A stretch of 64,000 bases of DNA from Sclerotiophoma versabilis (GCA_012274445.1 JAAROD010000054.1:372001-436000); one strand, 5' to 3'. Numbered from the stretch's first letter, positions 43,270-54,947 are shown. Numbers and translations: made by a program. The notes: generated by a model from the sequence alone, not told the origin.

Positions 43270-44625
43270 CTATGCATCCGGCAGAACCAGTCGTCTATGG
43301 TTAGGGTCGAAGATGGGGTACACTTTGTTAGGGGCGGCGACCTTGTCCTCCTGACGCTCAACTTCGGATGCTTCGTGGTCGATGGTCTCGTGGACTTTGC
43401 TTAGGAAGGACGCAGTGGCTGTCGCAAACCATCTACCCCCTCCGAGCTGGAAGGATCCTAGATGGCCACCCCAGTCGGTAGTGCACAGCAGCGTGTAGGG
43501 GTTCTGCTTGAACTCTTCGTACGGAATGCCGGCTTTGGAGGATATCTATACCGCAGAGCCAGTCAGTAAAACAGCCAATACATCCAACAAGTTACTTAAT
43601 CCACTTTGACTTACCGGGTCATCCTCAGCGTTAATCCCCAGAAATGGTATCCTGACCCCAACCAATGCATCGACACTCTCCGCGTCCCGATAATATGCCC
43701 CCTCTGTCGGATACCCCCATGTCGGACACTGCACATGCCTATCAAACTCATATAGATATTTGCACTTCTCAACCATCTCCTTTTTGATATCCTGGTTTTG
43801 CAACATCTGCTCCTTGTGCCTTTCGTACAACCCCATCAAATTCTTGCCCATCGTGCGCGAGTACACATTGACGCCCAACCAAGTCCTGTTGAGTTCTACA
43901 TTGCACAGCTCCAGATTCCAGGGATTGGAGTTTGCAACTGCGGCTTTCAACACACACTTGTCTCCTTCCTCGCCGCAGTAGTTGGCGAGGATATTGGCAC
44001 CGAGCGAGTATCCAACAGCGTAAAGCGGTCTGTTGGGGAACATGATACGCAGCTCTTTGATCGCTGTGCGGACGTCCCAGGTCGCTCTTGCATTGAAGAG
44101 TTGCGGTGTGGTGACCTTGGAGAGCGCGCAGCCGCGCCCGTTGACAACACAGGCTTCCCAGCCCGATGCTGTGAGCAGCGCGAGCGTTTCGCGGAGGTAG
44201 ACTTCGTGGCTTCCACCGGTTAGGCCGTGGAGGGAGATGAGCATGGGTTTGTTGTCGTCGCTGCCTATGTTTTCCCATTCTTTGTCCGAGTAGAGGGTGG
44301 TACGTTCAGGCAGTTCTGGGTCCTTGGTTGCTGCTTCACCTTCTTCTTTAGGGACTACGAAGTCAACGGCGAAGGTACCCGGGTAGACAGTGTGGTTGGA
44401 TGTGTAGATGTGGCGCTTGTAGTAGATCGGTGGTCCGGGGTCTTTCCAGGCGGTGAACATCGTTTGGAGGTGCCCATTGAACAGGAAGGGGTTCAGGCGA
44501 CATGGTGGAATTGACAATTGGGCAATCTCTGGGAGTGAGGTTTTGGATCCGGATTTGGTTACCAATCGGATGGGCGAGGAGTGGTGAGTGTAAGAGGTCT
44601 TGCCATGACCGAGCAACCACGACAT
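43270..44625 (-). CDS. alpha/beta-hydrolase, ABHD3 / Eht1-type medium-chain esterase
   Basis: Predicted acyltransferase/esterase of the YheT-ABHD1/3 group, 428 aa; yeast relatives Eht1, Eeb1 and YMR210W make or cleave medium-chain fatty-acid ethyl esters. Exons 44625-43615 and 43545-43270 (69-bp intron). The family hallmark near the N-terminus is LNPFLFNGHLQTMFTAW. HGLTGG (133-138) forms the oxyanion region. The nucleophile is Ser207 in GYSLGAN, the acid is in NAEDDP (about 335) and the histidine is His365 in DWGGHLG, which is encoded only by exon 2. So the triad is complete only after splicing. ATG 44625 is the first in frame. No signal peptide or clear membrane span is present. The exact substrate is not known. 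Confidence 0.9.
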
Positions 44626-45091
44626 GTTGGGCAATCTTACCAAACTCCTGGAGTCCCAAAAGTATCCGTTTGGATGTAGTGATCTTGTCTTCTTGGGAAA
44701 TGAAGATTTTGTTCCTAAAGATATTGATGGTTGAAAAGTGTTCCTATGTTCTGATTCTTTTCCTGATACAAGATGCGGATCCGTTCTGAAGCTGTAACCT
44801 GGCGGGAACGATCGATTTATATCTTATGTGCATAAGGAGAAGAAACTGTTGCCAGTTGGTACTCGAACGAGACATGCCTCGGTTCGTGCAGGGATGTTTA
44901 CTAACGCTACTAATCGATATGCGCGCGTCAAATGCGCCAATCAGCATGCGACTGCGCGTGAGTCGCGGTCGCGCCTGCCGATGAGTATCGCGACTTTCGA
45001 CGTTACTTTCTACAACCCCACAACCACTCACAATGTCATGACATAGCACGATGCTTGGTGGTCGCACCTCGCCAAACCACACATAGCGACT
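44626..45091. other. divergent region esterase / SCC4
   Basis: 466 bp between divergent ATGs; both promoters expected. No specific site recognised. Confidence 0.4.
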
Positions 45092-48000
45092 ATGGATCCT
45101 CGGTACAACCAGCCGTTCGGCTACCCAAACGGTTCGAACGCCCAATACCCTCCACAGCAGCCACAGAATGGCTACCAGCAATATGGCCAAGCTCCACAAT
45201 ACCCACAGCAGTACCAGCAACAGTACCCTCCTGCACAGATGCAGATGCACCACAGCTATCCGCAGCAGCCGCAGCAGCCGCAGCAACGACAGCCTCAGGT
45301 AGTCTTACCGCGGCCGCAGAGCCAGCAATATATGCCCATGCCCCAGCACCAGCAACCATACCCGCCACAGCAACACTACCAGCAGAGACCATATCAGCAG
45401 CAGCAGTACCAGCAAATGCCACAACAACAACAGCTGCAGTACCAGCAGTCACCTCAGCAACAACAGCAGTACCGACAAGCTCCACAACTGCAGCCTCGAC
45501 CGCAACCTCAGCCACAGTCTCGAGCGCAACCTCAGGTCATGATACCTCGGCGAGCCTCTAGCTCAATGTCATATCCCCAGATGTCAAGTCCACAAACATC
45601 AAGCCCAAACGTCAGACAAACACAGGTGCCGGTTCAGCATGCAAGCAACGCTGGGATCTCACAGGTAGATAGTGCTCAGGATATATATCGGAGACCAAGT
45701 GCGCAACAGGTTCCTACGCCGTCTATGTCGAAGCCAGTACAGGGGACAGCGTCACATCAAGAGAGCATGCACCGACCGCAGCAGATGCCTCCGAGTACCC
45801 CAGTCCAAGCCCAAGCTCAGCAACAGCAGCAAAGGCCACCAAGCAGTCAGGCTAACGTCAAGGTCGAGCAGCAGCAGCAAAGGCCTATGAACAACCAGGC
45901 TCGGGTGAAGATTGAACAACAACCGATGCGCCCTACACAGCAAGTACAGGTCACACCTCAGCGCACGCCGTCACAGTCGCATCAGCAGTCGAGACCAATC
46001 CAAACCACTCCAACACAGCACACGCCTTCGCAACGGACGCCTTCACAGCAGTCATCATCGCAACCAAGGTCCCATCCCAAAGTCGTCATCCCTCGACCCC
46101 CGTCACATCAACTCACCTCGCCTACGAAAGCCGCCCCTGCACAGTTGCCACAGAAGGCATTGCCAGCAGACCTGTCAGTAATGCTGTTGTCGGCTGCAGA
46201 CGAATACATTGCCGCAGCACGCAGTATTGGAACGGCAATAGCACGGCAGAAGAAAAATAGCGATCTTCAGCAGTACTACAAGCTTATGTCGACTGCAATG
46301 GGGTGTATGGACGCTATTCTTAGGAAGTACAACATGCAGCCGCGAGATGAGGCGAAGCTGCGACTGAGATATGCAAGCTTGTTAATCGAGGAAACGGACA
46401 ACACGACCGAAATTGACGAGATTTTGTCCAAGGGTATATCTTTATGTGCGCGATGTCGACTCCAAGATCTAAGATATAGCATGCTGCACCTCCAGGCTCG
46501 TTATCAATTCCAGACAAACCATCGCGCGGCTTTCAAGGCTCTCGACAAGAACATATCAGAAGCCGAGACATTCCAACAGATCGCTTGGGTGTACGCATTT
46601 CGATTCCTGAAAGTCTCACTATTGCTACAAAGCACCGACCGTATCGAGGCAATACCTGCGCTCCAACAATTGCATGCAATCAACGCCTATGCAGAGAAGC
46701 GTGGCGACACAGCAATAGCTTTTGCCTGTAATGCGTTAGAAGCGATGGTTCATCTACGATCCAGTGCTCAAGACCGCCTCATGGAAGCCCAGCGAGCTAT
46801 TGCACAAGCTCGCAGCCTGCAGCTCACGATGTCGGCGAAGCAGCAGGGGTCTTTTGGCACCCTTTTCAGCGTCATCGACTTGGCTTGTAGTGTGCATCAG
46901 AACGCACCTGATAGCGCAAAGTCAACAGCACTGATACAAGCCACCGCAGATGAGAACGACAATGGTCTCGGGACTGAAAACGGTGTTTTTACGGTGACAC
47001 TTGATCGAACCTCCGGTGGTAGCCTTACGACAGACACTGGCGGTATCTTCAAGAAGAACGCTGAGGGCCGCGATGAGCTAGTATTCACCTGGCTGCCAAG
47101 AGAAGACATCAAGGCACTGTGTTTCCACATATGTGCCTTGGACCAGAGCGTACACGAAAAGGCACTTCAGCTGGTCCGGGAAGCCCGTTCCCGGACCAAG
47201 GACTCGTTGCATAAGCAATCCTACGGCTTGCCCATATCCACTGCGTGTGTACAGACACAGTGGCGCAAGATACTAGATTGGCACGCCACGTTCACTCTTG
47301 GACTTATAGCAGCCCATCGAGAAGACCAAACAACAGCCAATGATGCTTTGAGCTCGCTCACAAGGCGAGTTGGATCTTCTCCATATGCCAACCAACAAAA
47401 CTACACTCAGTCGCTGTCATACCTGGAAGCCATCATCGACCAAACAAATGGTCGTTTCAGCACTGCACTTGATACCTACTCATCGGGCGCATTTGCACTT
47501 ACCAACAAGAGCCAAGTGCCAACTATGACAAGCGACCTCAGTATTGTCGCTGCTATGAACCGTCTACTCATTGCAAGGGATCCAGCTCACCCAGATCATG
47601 AAAACGTTGGCACATTACTGGCGCAACTACGAGTTGCCTGTGAAGAGCATCCCAGCCAATACGTCCGTATGGCATTCACTCTTGTCAATGCGCTCTGCAC
47701 ACTCGACCCCTCCATTAATCGTCTCAAGACCCTAATGAACAATGCCACGCAAAAGTCTCACGACCTTTTCAAGCGCACGCATAACCGCGAGTTCGTTGTC
47801 ATGTCTCTATGCTATTTCACCGCACGCTTCTTCATCGAGCCAGTCACTGACAAGTCGTCATCCGCCGCCAATGCTGTGCGCCAGCACGCGAAGCAGAGCA
47901 ACAGGCCTCTGTGGATGGCGGTTGCTTGCGGTCTCATGATCAAGGTATTTGAGCATCACAACAGTATTGCAGAGAAAGAGAAATACGAAGAGATCTATGA

Positions 48001-48094
48001 AAAGGTCAGGGAAAAGCTACCCGCGCCGCTGAGGGGTGATGATGTTGATGCTGAAGGCGAGGATGATGATGAAGACATTGATCTTGTGGGTTAG
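45092..48094 (+). CDS. SCC4: cohesin loader subunit Scc4/Mau2 with Gln-rich N-terminal tail
   Basis: Nuclear subunit of the Scc2-Scc4 cohesin-loading complex, 1000 aa, intronless. Residues 1-360 are an unusually long Gln/Pro/Ser-rich disordered tail with runs such as QQPQQPQQ and repeated YQQ units. From about 365 (LPADLSVMLLSAADEYIAAA) the TPR-like superhelix of the Scc4/Mau2 family begins. It includes YYKLMSTAMGCMDAILRKY, EAKLRLRYASLLIEETDN, LQARYQFQTNHRAAFKALDK, FRFLKVSLLLQ and RQHAKQSNRPLWMAVACGLM. In the family this superhelix wraps the Scc2 N-terminus. The very acidic C-terminus (DVDAEGEDDDEDIDLVG) is also seen. The start is the first ATG and is well placed. The tail, not the fold, is the odd part. 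Confidence 0.88.
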   Translation: MDPRYNQPFGYPNGSNAQYPPQQPQNGYQQYGQAPQYPQQYQQQYPPAQMQMHHSYPQQPQQPQQRQPQVVLPRPQSQQYMPMPQHQQPYPPQQHYQQRPYQQQQYQQMPQQQQLQYQQSPQQQQQYRQAPQLQPRPQPQPQSRAQPQVMIPRRASSSMSYPQMSSPQTSSPNVRQTQVPVQHASNAGISQVDSAQDIYRRPSAQQVPTPSMSKPVQGTASHQESMHRPQQMPPSTPVQAQAQQQQQRPPSSQANVKVEQQQQRPMNNQARVKIEQQPMRPTQQVQVTPQRTPSQSHQQSRPIQTTPTQHTPSQRTPSQQSSSQPRSHPKVVIPRPPSHQLTSPTKAAPAQLPQKALPADLSVMLLSAADEYIAAARSIGTAIARQKKNSDLQQYYKLMSTAMGCMDAILRKYNMQPRDEAKLRLRYASLLIEETDNTTEIDEILSKGISLCARCRLQDLRYSMLHLQARYQFQTNHRAAFKALDKNISEAETFQQIAWVYAFRFLKVSLLLQSTDRIEAIPALQQLHAINAYAEKRGDTAIAFACNALEAMVHLRSSAQDRLMEAQRAIAQARSLQLTMSAKQQGSFGTLFSVIDLACSVHQNAPDSAKSTALIQATADENDNGLGTENGVFTVTLDRTSGGSLTTDTGGIFKKNAEGRDELVFTWLPREDIKALCFHICALDQSVHEKALQLVREARSRTKDSLHKQSYGLPISTACVQTQWRKILDWHATFTLGLIAAHREDQTTANDALSSLTRRVGSSPYANQQNYTQSLSYLEAIIDQTNGRFSTALDTYSSGAFALTNKSQVPTMTSDLSIVAAMNRLLIARDPAHPDHENVGTLLAQLRVACEEHPSQYVRMAFTLVNALCTLDPSINRLKTLMNNATQKSHDLFKRTHNREFVVMSLCYFTARFFIEPVTDKSSSAANAVRQHAKQSNRPLWMAVACGLMIKVFEHHNSIAEKEKYEEIYEKVREKLPAPLRGDDVDAEGEDDDEDIDLVG

Positions 48095-48475
48095 GTTTCG
48101 TTGCATGATACCATGGGAAAACGGTGCATATGTTGGCGTCATATATTACGAAGTGGATGTGTTCTATATGCATGGGTATACCAATGTGCTATCAAAAGCA
48201 CGGCGTAATTTTTATTGTATCATAGACCCTACCTATCCCAAGGCTGACTTGAACATTCTGCTCGGTTTCAAGATTCACAGAATTCTCGCAACGCTTCAAT
48301 GTGGGTCGCAAGGCCTTACGGCAAACGTCTTGTTAATACGGGCGATTACGATGAGCGCATCGTGGAGCAACTGAGTGCTATGGTCCTAGCCTCCGTTATC
48401 CAACCTCGATCGTCCTGGATCGCAAGGTCGCAGTTATCCGTCCTAGCTCTTCCGCACAACAATGTGTCCTCGTCT
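48095..48475. other. 3' flank of SCC4
   Basis: No gene or repeat seen between the SCC4 stop and the degraded leucine-rich gene. Confidence 0.35.
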
Positions 48476-49450
48476 TCAGGAGTGATTTACGCATGACCAT
48501 CCATTATCTCGTTTCATGAAGGGTACCACCGTTGTCTTGACGGCTTGCGCTTCTCCTTTATTTTCCACTAACACAACATTCTTTTTGTAGTAGTATTGAG
48601 ACCAAGTGCTTCTTTCTTCGTCTGCTTCTCCACTTGTATAGTCATGAAGTCTGGGTACAAACTCCAAAACATTGACTTTGGAGCCGTGCTTGGCCAGATA
48701 TTGCATGATCTGTTTAGCCATCTAAGTGTAACGCCACCGACGCTCGCTACTGCTGTCGTAGTCTTGCAGCAGCGAACGGCTTGTCAAGTAGAGAGTCCGT
48801 AGAGTTGGAAGTCGTGCGAGTACCACCTAAACACTGGTTCAGGAAGACCTATCAGATCTTGGAGGTTCTTGGACTTACCAGTGAATCTTCCAAGCCTTCA
48901 AAAGCAGAGGGTCCACAAAGCTCAAACGTATTGACTTCGTCTATCACGTAACTCAAGTGCCCACGGCTCAGTCGGACCTTTCTAAGACGCGTACATTCTA
49001 CTCTTTTGCATTTATAAAGGCGAGCAATATGCAATGCACCTCGGATAGAAGTTCGGTACTGAAGCCATGAGCGGCCTTCAGCATGGTGTGTCTAGGCGAC
49101 AGTAGACGGTTCAAGTGTAGTCGGTCGTGCACAATGAAAATTCAGGTCACTCGCAAGAGTAAGAATGCGTTTAGGAAGTGTGGATGACCGCCTACGAGAC
49201 TCACAGCTTTAAAACCTTGCTCAGAACGTTTGCATTCCTTTCGCTTGGGCGTTTGCATATACGGAGAGAGCTGTGCGACCTTGGGCTTTCTAGATCTGGA
49301 GCCAAATCAAACATGGTGATCATGTTGAGAAATGACAGCTCAATCAGAGCCTGACCGCCTCAAAGCTCTCCAATGGTTGGCGTGGCTAAGATGGGCCCTG
49401 CCAGGCATCGATATGAGATTTTTCCGGTGCAGTCGTATGTCTCGGATAGT
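48476..49450 (-). pseudogene. degraded leucine-rich/F-box-type gene
   Basis: Minus-strand remnants of a gene related to the one at 28460-29716. From about 49090 to 48879 one frame reads LHIARLYKCKRVE, VRLSRGHLSYVIDEVNTFEL and SAFEGLEDSL, ending at a good GTAAGT donor. After an acceptor at 48827 comes VVLARLPTLRTLYLTSRSLL, then SSSERRWRYT, immediately followed by an in-frame TAG (48722-48724). The same frame then resumes MAKQIMQYLAKHGSKVNVLEF. The order LxTLxxLxL ... ERRWRY ... Q-I/V-M-x-x-L matches the 28.9 kb gene. Further upstream (to about 49450) short leucine-rich pieces such as SLVGGHPHFLNAFLLL are broken by several stops. The limits are approximate. Confidence 0.5.
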
Positions 49451-49941
49451 GAAGCTGAGTAAATTGTTTCTCTTCAACAGCAAATTGGGGATTCTATAAG
49501 CCCCTCATCAACTTGATGAAAGCCTCTAGAAATAACATTCTTGTTCGCTTGACTGAAAGCTAGAGGAATTGAGAAGATAGGCAAGAGACAAAGCGTGAGC
49601 TTGAAGTTCATTGCGGGGTTACTTTTACATGTTCATAGTCCGCCAAGTCCATACATCAAACGTAGGTCAGTAGGATTGACACGTCTCTTCGCGAGCTTGA
49701 ACGATATTCTTGCTTGGTCGCTATACTCCCACTCGGCCTTGAAAACTTGAAGATGCAGCGATGGCGATTAATCTGGCCTCCGACTGATGAATGACGAAAT
49801 GAATGATATAGAAGATTTGTGGGCCTGAGGTTGGGATACAACGATGACTAAACCGCGCTAGTGCCGAGCAGCATCGCGAACCTCAATGTACACGTTGCTA
49901 CACATCGTTCATATTGACTCTCCCTACGAGCAGCATTGGCG
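49451..49941. other. upstream region of COG1
   Basis: No coding feature beyond the decayed leucine-rich gene. Promoter of COG1 expected. Confidence 0.35.
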
Positions 49942-52441
49942 ATGGCAAGTGAGGTGCCAGATCCTCGAAACTTCCAGTCATGGGAGGATGCCTTCCAACT
50001 CCCGATTCCAACGGTGCGGAAGCTCGAGCAGCAGCTCCGCACCACGGCCGATGACAATCGCGAGAAGCTGCGATTGCTCGTAGGGTAAGGACAGCTAAAT
50101 GGCTACTGTATATGACAGCTGTACTAATGATTGTATAGGACGAGCTATCGTAGCCTTCTCGATACCGCTGAAACAATCATTGACATGGAGACCCAGATCG
50201 AACAAGTCGAATCGAAGCTTGGTCGCGTAGGCCAGAATTGCAACTCAAGAGTCTTGGACAAAGTGTTCGACAACGCACTCAAGATGGACACACACGCAAG
50301 AGGCAGTGGTTAGTCATTGGTACATCGCAGATGGGGGAATCTATTGTTGATACGGGCCTGCAGATGTCGAGCGATATACGTTTGCATCCCAGCTTTCGGT
50401 CCTACGCAACGCACCTACCGTCAAGGCACGACTCATGCGGAAGGACGACCAGCACCTGCTTATCGCAAAAGTCCTTGTAATCTCTCGTCTCGTACACAAA
50501 TCTCTCAGCCAGTCGAAGAGCAGGCCACCGATTGTGGATCAGTTATGGGAAAAGCTACTTTCAGCGCGCAGAAAGTTGCTGCGAAGGATCGACAGGCGAC
50601 TCGCGAGCACGGCCGGAGAAACTTCAAGCTTGGTAGAGAGCATGTGCGCGTACGCACTTGCCACAAGCTCTACGCCATCCGATGTTTTGAAGCATTTCCA
50701 CAAAGTGCGCAAGGAAAAGATGGTGAAGGAGCTGAAGAAGGGGGGAGATGAGCTCGCCAAGCGAGGGATCAACGCCCTTCGACTCTGCATCCAAACCTGC
50801 CAGGACACCCAAACGATCTTTCCAAGACGACTAGCCGAGGCTCTCGCAAAGCTGAAAGCGCATCCTTTGATTCAGGACCCAGCAGTCCGCGGCCTGTACG
50901 AGCTGAATCTGGACGTTCACAGTCGTTGGATCGGCGAGGAGGTACAGAACTACACGCCGTGGCCACGCCATGACGAACTTCAAAGATCGGAAGCAGAGAG
51001 AATATTGCATCGCTGGTCGAAGGATACAATATCAGCGTTCTTGAAGGAGATCAAGATAGCTCTTGAAGATGAGGGTCGGCTGGCGGAGGTTGCAAGCTTG
51101 CGGCAAGAGCTGATTGAAACCTGGATGTTGTACGGTCCACGCATGTCAGGAGTCAAGTTTGCTAATGTCCTGGACGACTTGCGTGACACGATGAATGAGA
51201 AACTGGAGGCAATCGTGCGAGCACGTACACAAGCATTGCAGGGTGTAGTAAAAGAGTTCACGGCTAGTCTGGACAACTTGGCTGCCAAGGATGACACTCC
51301 TGGCTTATCGCTCTGGAACACCACGACCGAGGGCAAGGATTTGAGCAACGGAGCGCAAGCCTTCAAGACAACCATACTTAATACGCACCAAGGGCGGGAC
51401 CAAGCGGTCCTGGGCGTAACGGCTGCTTTCGACAACTGGATGGATTCTGTGCTTGAAGTCAAGGGCATAGTGAAAAGCATGAAGGAAGCTCGCTGGGACG
51501 ACACTTTCGCGGACGACATCGAGGAAGCCTCAGATAATGACGATTTGGGTGATTCGAAGCAGACGCTACTCAGCGCAGACGACCCTCGGTTATTGGAGGA
51601 GGTCACGCAAGAGGCCATTGGCCATTCGTTGCAGGACCTGGGTCAAAGCTTATCACGGATTGCGCAAAGTGCAACCGATGACACGAACACGGGTTCTGTG
51701 CGGAAGGCTATCTTTGTTCTGCGTGTCATTCGCGACTTTGGCGACCGGATACCGGGTCTGCGTCTTCAGGAGAGGTCTCCCACTTTCCCAACGCCGTTTA
51801 CATCAGATGTTTTGGAACCACTTCATTCGGCTCTTGCTACGCATGTCGCTCAGTTGACACTGTCAGCCTACAAGACTTCTCTTGACTCCTCGGTAAAGGG
51901 CATCACTGAAACGCACATACTCTGGGAGGGGCATCCGCCGTTGCCGAGCCAGCCGTCGCCCAGCGCCTTCAGGTTCTTACGGGAACTAAACCGGACCATG
52001 GCACGCTTGGGCAGCGACCTCTGGGCTCCTACTGGTGTCGCCGCTGTCAAGGCAAAGATGTCTCTTGAGGCCATACGGGTCTTAGAGAAGCATGTCGAGA
52101 CCATCAAAGATGCCAAGCCGCAGAAGGATGCCAAAGCTGATGCGCAGGGCCACTCAAACGACAGTGAAGGCGAAGCAAAGAGCGACGAGTCCAGTGTTGC
52201 TGACGTGACGCTTTCCACTCGGGAAGACGAGCTTGTAGGCCAGAGGATGAAACAACTGATCTTCGATGCGCTGTACATGCAGCGCTTCTTTAGCGACGAG
52301 ACCAAGTCACCACAGATCACGGATAACCTGATCAAGAAGATCGACCTCTCGGATTTGGACGAGGCCGGTATCCAGAGGTTAAAGAAGAACGCAACAGAGT
52401 ACGCAAAGAAGACATACTTGCTCTTCGCCCTACTCACCTAG
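49942..52441 (+). CDS. COG1: conserved oligomeric Golgi complex subunit 1
   Basis: Peripheral Golgi protein, 796 aa, that joins the two lobes of the COG tethering complex for intra-Golgi retrograde traffic. Exons are 49942-50084, 50139-50308 and 50364-52441 (introns 54 and 55 bp). The N-terminus (NFQSWEDAFQLPIPTVRKLE) and the first coiled-coil region (LLVGTSYRSLLDTAETIIDM, then TQIEQVESKLGR) are the Vps51/COG1-type domain. ARGSDVERYTFASQL is made by the second splice. The middle is helical, with LARRKLLRRIDRRL-like basic helices, and there is an acidic loop at about 520 (DDIEEASDNDDLGD). A charged Ala/Lys insert (DAKPQKDAKADAQG) precedes the conserved end RMKQLIFDALYMQRFF. Length is normal for fungi. 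Confidence 0.9.
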
Positions 52442-52964
52442 GTCCGTTACGTCACACAACCTGTTGTAGCGATGAAAGCAAAGGTGGACCGATTGAATAT
52501 GATTCGAAAGAGCCGTTGTTGACGCCATGACGTATTCGGCGGCGTCGTTGCTAGCTCCGTGGCGGTGAACTTTCCGAGCAGCTGCCAAGCCGTATGATAT
52601 GCAGGAACGGTATGCCTCAAGTCATTTCAGCTGCACAGCGCTGATCGCGAGGTTAGTAGCCGCTAGATGCGTTTACTCAGATGCATCGATGCATCTTCTT
52701 GTTCATTATATCTGGGTCACAGAAGAACTTGTGTAGCTCCAGAAGTCATCTGAGGAAGGAGCTAGCAGGTCAAGGCACTGATAGAAGGCAGGCACTAACT
52801 GACAAAATCATGTTTGAGTGGAGGCTGATCGCCCTGACCGAGGCTTGAATGCTACCCCATATGTCCTCCCCCTCTCCTCAAACGCCTGACATGAATGGAT
52901 ATCTTGAAAATGCACGCTGAATCCCTCACCCCTTCTTCTCGCACTCTGAACTCCCCCGTCTCTC
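52442..52964. other. convergent spacer COG1 / bHLH gene
   Basis: No gene seen; 3' ends face each other. Confidence 0.4.
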
Positions 52965-53978
52965 TCACGTCTCATCCATCGTGTCCATCTTCTCCCCACA
53001 TCTCAAATCCTCCACCTCCTTCCTTAACAGCTCAATCTCCTTTTCCTGCGCCTTCATCTTCTCGAGCGCCATCTCAATCAACCTTGCCTTGTTAACCGTC
53101 TTCTTCTCACCAGGCTTCCCTTTTCCACTCCCCTCACTCATTCCACTCATTCCACTCGTCTCGCTAAACACACTCTGACCATCTCCTTCCTTCGCATCCC
53201 CGCGCATGACCACAAAACACGTCGTCCCACTGCCAAACGTAACTTCGCCGTCCAGCAAGAACTCAGCGAGGTCCACCATTGCAGTTTTCATGCGGTCGCG
53301 CCGCGCCTGCTCGGCCGCCCGATGTGTCGCGCGTTTCATCATCACGCCTGTGGCCATGGCGGTGCTGAAGTGCAAGCCCATCTCCAAGTGCTGACCGCTG
53401 GAGATGAGTTCGTAGTTTGATTTGGATGCGAGCAGGTCGGCCTGCGGGGTTGTCACGCCGCCGGCAGCTGTAAGAGCGTAAGTTTGGTGAGGATGAGGGG
53501 AGAGAGGGGCGGGTGTACCATTGCTGTCGGCTGTTGCTATTGAGGATGTGCGGCGAGCTATTGGCACTCTCTTTGTTTGTTGAGGCGACAGACTTGATAT
53601 TTCACTGACTGTGGACATTGTGCTCGCTGTGTCGGCTGTGATGCTTGGACTCCTAATGCTTGCTGTTGAAATGGACGACTGCTTGACTGGCCGGATTGGG
53701 ACGGAAGCCTGGAATTGAGTTTGTGGTTGCTGTTGAGGTTGTATCTGGTCATATTGAGGTGGTGGCTGGTTCTGATGTGATAGTGGCACAGATTGGCCAT
53801 GTTGTGGTTGGATCACAGGTTGAGCTTGTGATTGTGCGCTCTCTCGTACCGGACTGTATCTTCTCCTCTTCTTGAATAATTGCGGCCATGTTCTGCTTAG
53901 GGGTCCTCGGTGTGAGTTTGTGTCGGTTTCCACGGATTGCTGTGGTGGGTAGGGTTGCATGATTACCGATGGGGGCAT
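52965..53978 (-). CDS. bHLH transcription factor, Pho4/NUC-1-like
   Basis: Predicted nuclear regulator, 337 aa, intronless as modelled from ATG 53978; a 5' exon cannot be excluded because the frame opens further upstream without ATG. The N-terminal half is Gln/Pro/Ser-rich. The basic region at about 214-231 (KRATHRAAEQARRDRMK) has the His-x3-Glu-x3-Arg spacing of E-box binding class-B bHLH proteins such as yeast Pho4. Helix 1 follows (MVDLAEFLL), then a long loop rich in Gly, Ser and Met. Helix 2 and a coiled coil come last (KARLIEMALEKMKAQEKEIE), supporting dimer formation. The long loop resembles fungal Pho4/NUC-1-type proteins, which control phosphate genes, but that role is only inferred. 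Confidence 0.82.
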   Translation of the reverse strand: MPPSVIMQPYPPQQSVETDTNSHRGPLSRTWPQLFKKRRRYSPVRESAQSQAQPVIQPQHGQSVPLSHQNQPPPQYDQIQPQQQPQTQFQASVPIRPVKQSSISTASIRSPSITADTASTMSTVSEISSLSPQQTKRVPIARRTSSIATADSNGTPAPLSPHPHQTYALTAAGGVTTPQADLLASKSNYELISSGQHLEMGLHFSTAMATGVMMKRATHRAAEQARRDRMKTAMVDLAEFLLDGEVTFGSGTTCFVVMRGDAKEGDGQSVFSETSGMSGMSEGSGKGKPGEKKTVNKARLIEMALEKMKAQEKEIELLRKEVEDLRCGEKMDTMDET

Positions 53979-54947
53979 GGTACTTAGAAGGGACACTCCA
54001 GTAATGGGGGATGCAGTCCTGACCCGGCCAAATTTGGCGGTATGTTATCGAAGTCGTCCAGCTCTTTGTTCAACTTCAAATGCCAGGCAAATGCCCGGGT
54101 TCGAAGTTGATTAGACGCGAACCAGGTGTTTGGCGTGTCTGACAGGCACCTACTATTGACCTTCGTAGTGTTTGTAGTACTGCGATCACTTGTCGATATG
54201 CCTAAACTAGCTCTTTCGCTGTCTTGAATGGAGGACAGAGGAGGCGGATCGATGTACCTCACGACCTTGGAGATAGACAGTGAGATACCAATTCTGCCAA
54301 CATCTACCTGACCCGCCGACACATTAAAAGCAATGGTGGCACCCGTATCCATTCCCCTACCTGCGGGAGCATGTATCGAAGCTCAAGCTTGGCGTTCGTT
54401 GCTCCGCGATGTTGCACGCTCCAGCCAACCGGAGAGTGAAAGCGACCCACGTGTGGCGCCAAGGCTCAGCAACGCCGCGCAGGGTCGCTGTCAAAGCGCC
54501 ATGGGATTGCTGATCAGCCCTTTTGAACACCAGAGGAATGTCCAGTTAAGTTTGGTCTGGTTGTGGAAAGTTTGCCACTAAGAAAAGTACGGCAAGAGAT
54601 CGAATGGAAGTTGCCTTGGTGGAGCAGCGTTCCTAGCTCCCGAAACATACGGGCGGAGCCCCAGATTGCTGTGCGGGGCGGCTGATACAGGCAGTGAATG
54701 AATACCGGCACAAAATGGCATGCACGACGAGGGGTGGTGGACAATGGATTTGATCGATTTCAGCACGTGCGAGATGAGAGCAAGGGTCAGATATTACGCT
54801 GATGGTACTTAAGGGTGGTGGATAGATAGTGACACCGATAGTCGTACTGATCAGCCTGCAGACAATAGCTTGACGAAGAAAGATGAGTAGCGATAAAACT
54901 GGGTATCGGATCTCATTGCTAATCAAACAGATCGTACAACACAGCTA
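53979..54947. other. spacer upstream of the bHLH gene
   Basis: A 122-codon minus frame (53984-54352) and shorter frames overlap each other without recognisable domains. Some of this may be 5' UTR or a missed 5' exon of the bHLH gene. Confidence 0.35.

Noticed and set aside
45090..45515. Ala/Val-rich minus-strand frame opposite the SCC4 Gln-rich tail
   Set aside because: Arises from reading CAG/CAA repeats in antisense; not a gene.
53984..54352. 122-codon frame upstream of the bHLH gene as a separate gene
   Set aside because: No domain; probably 5' flank of the bHLH gene.
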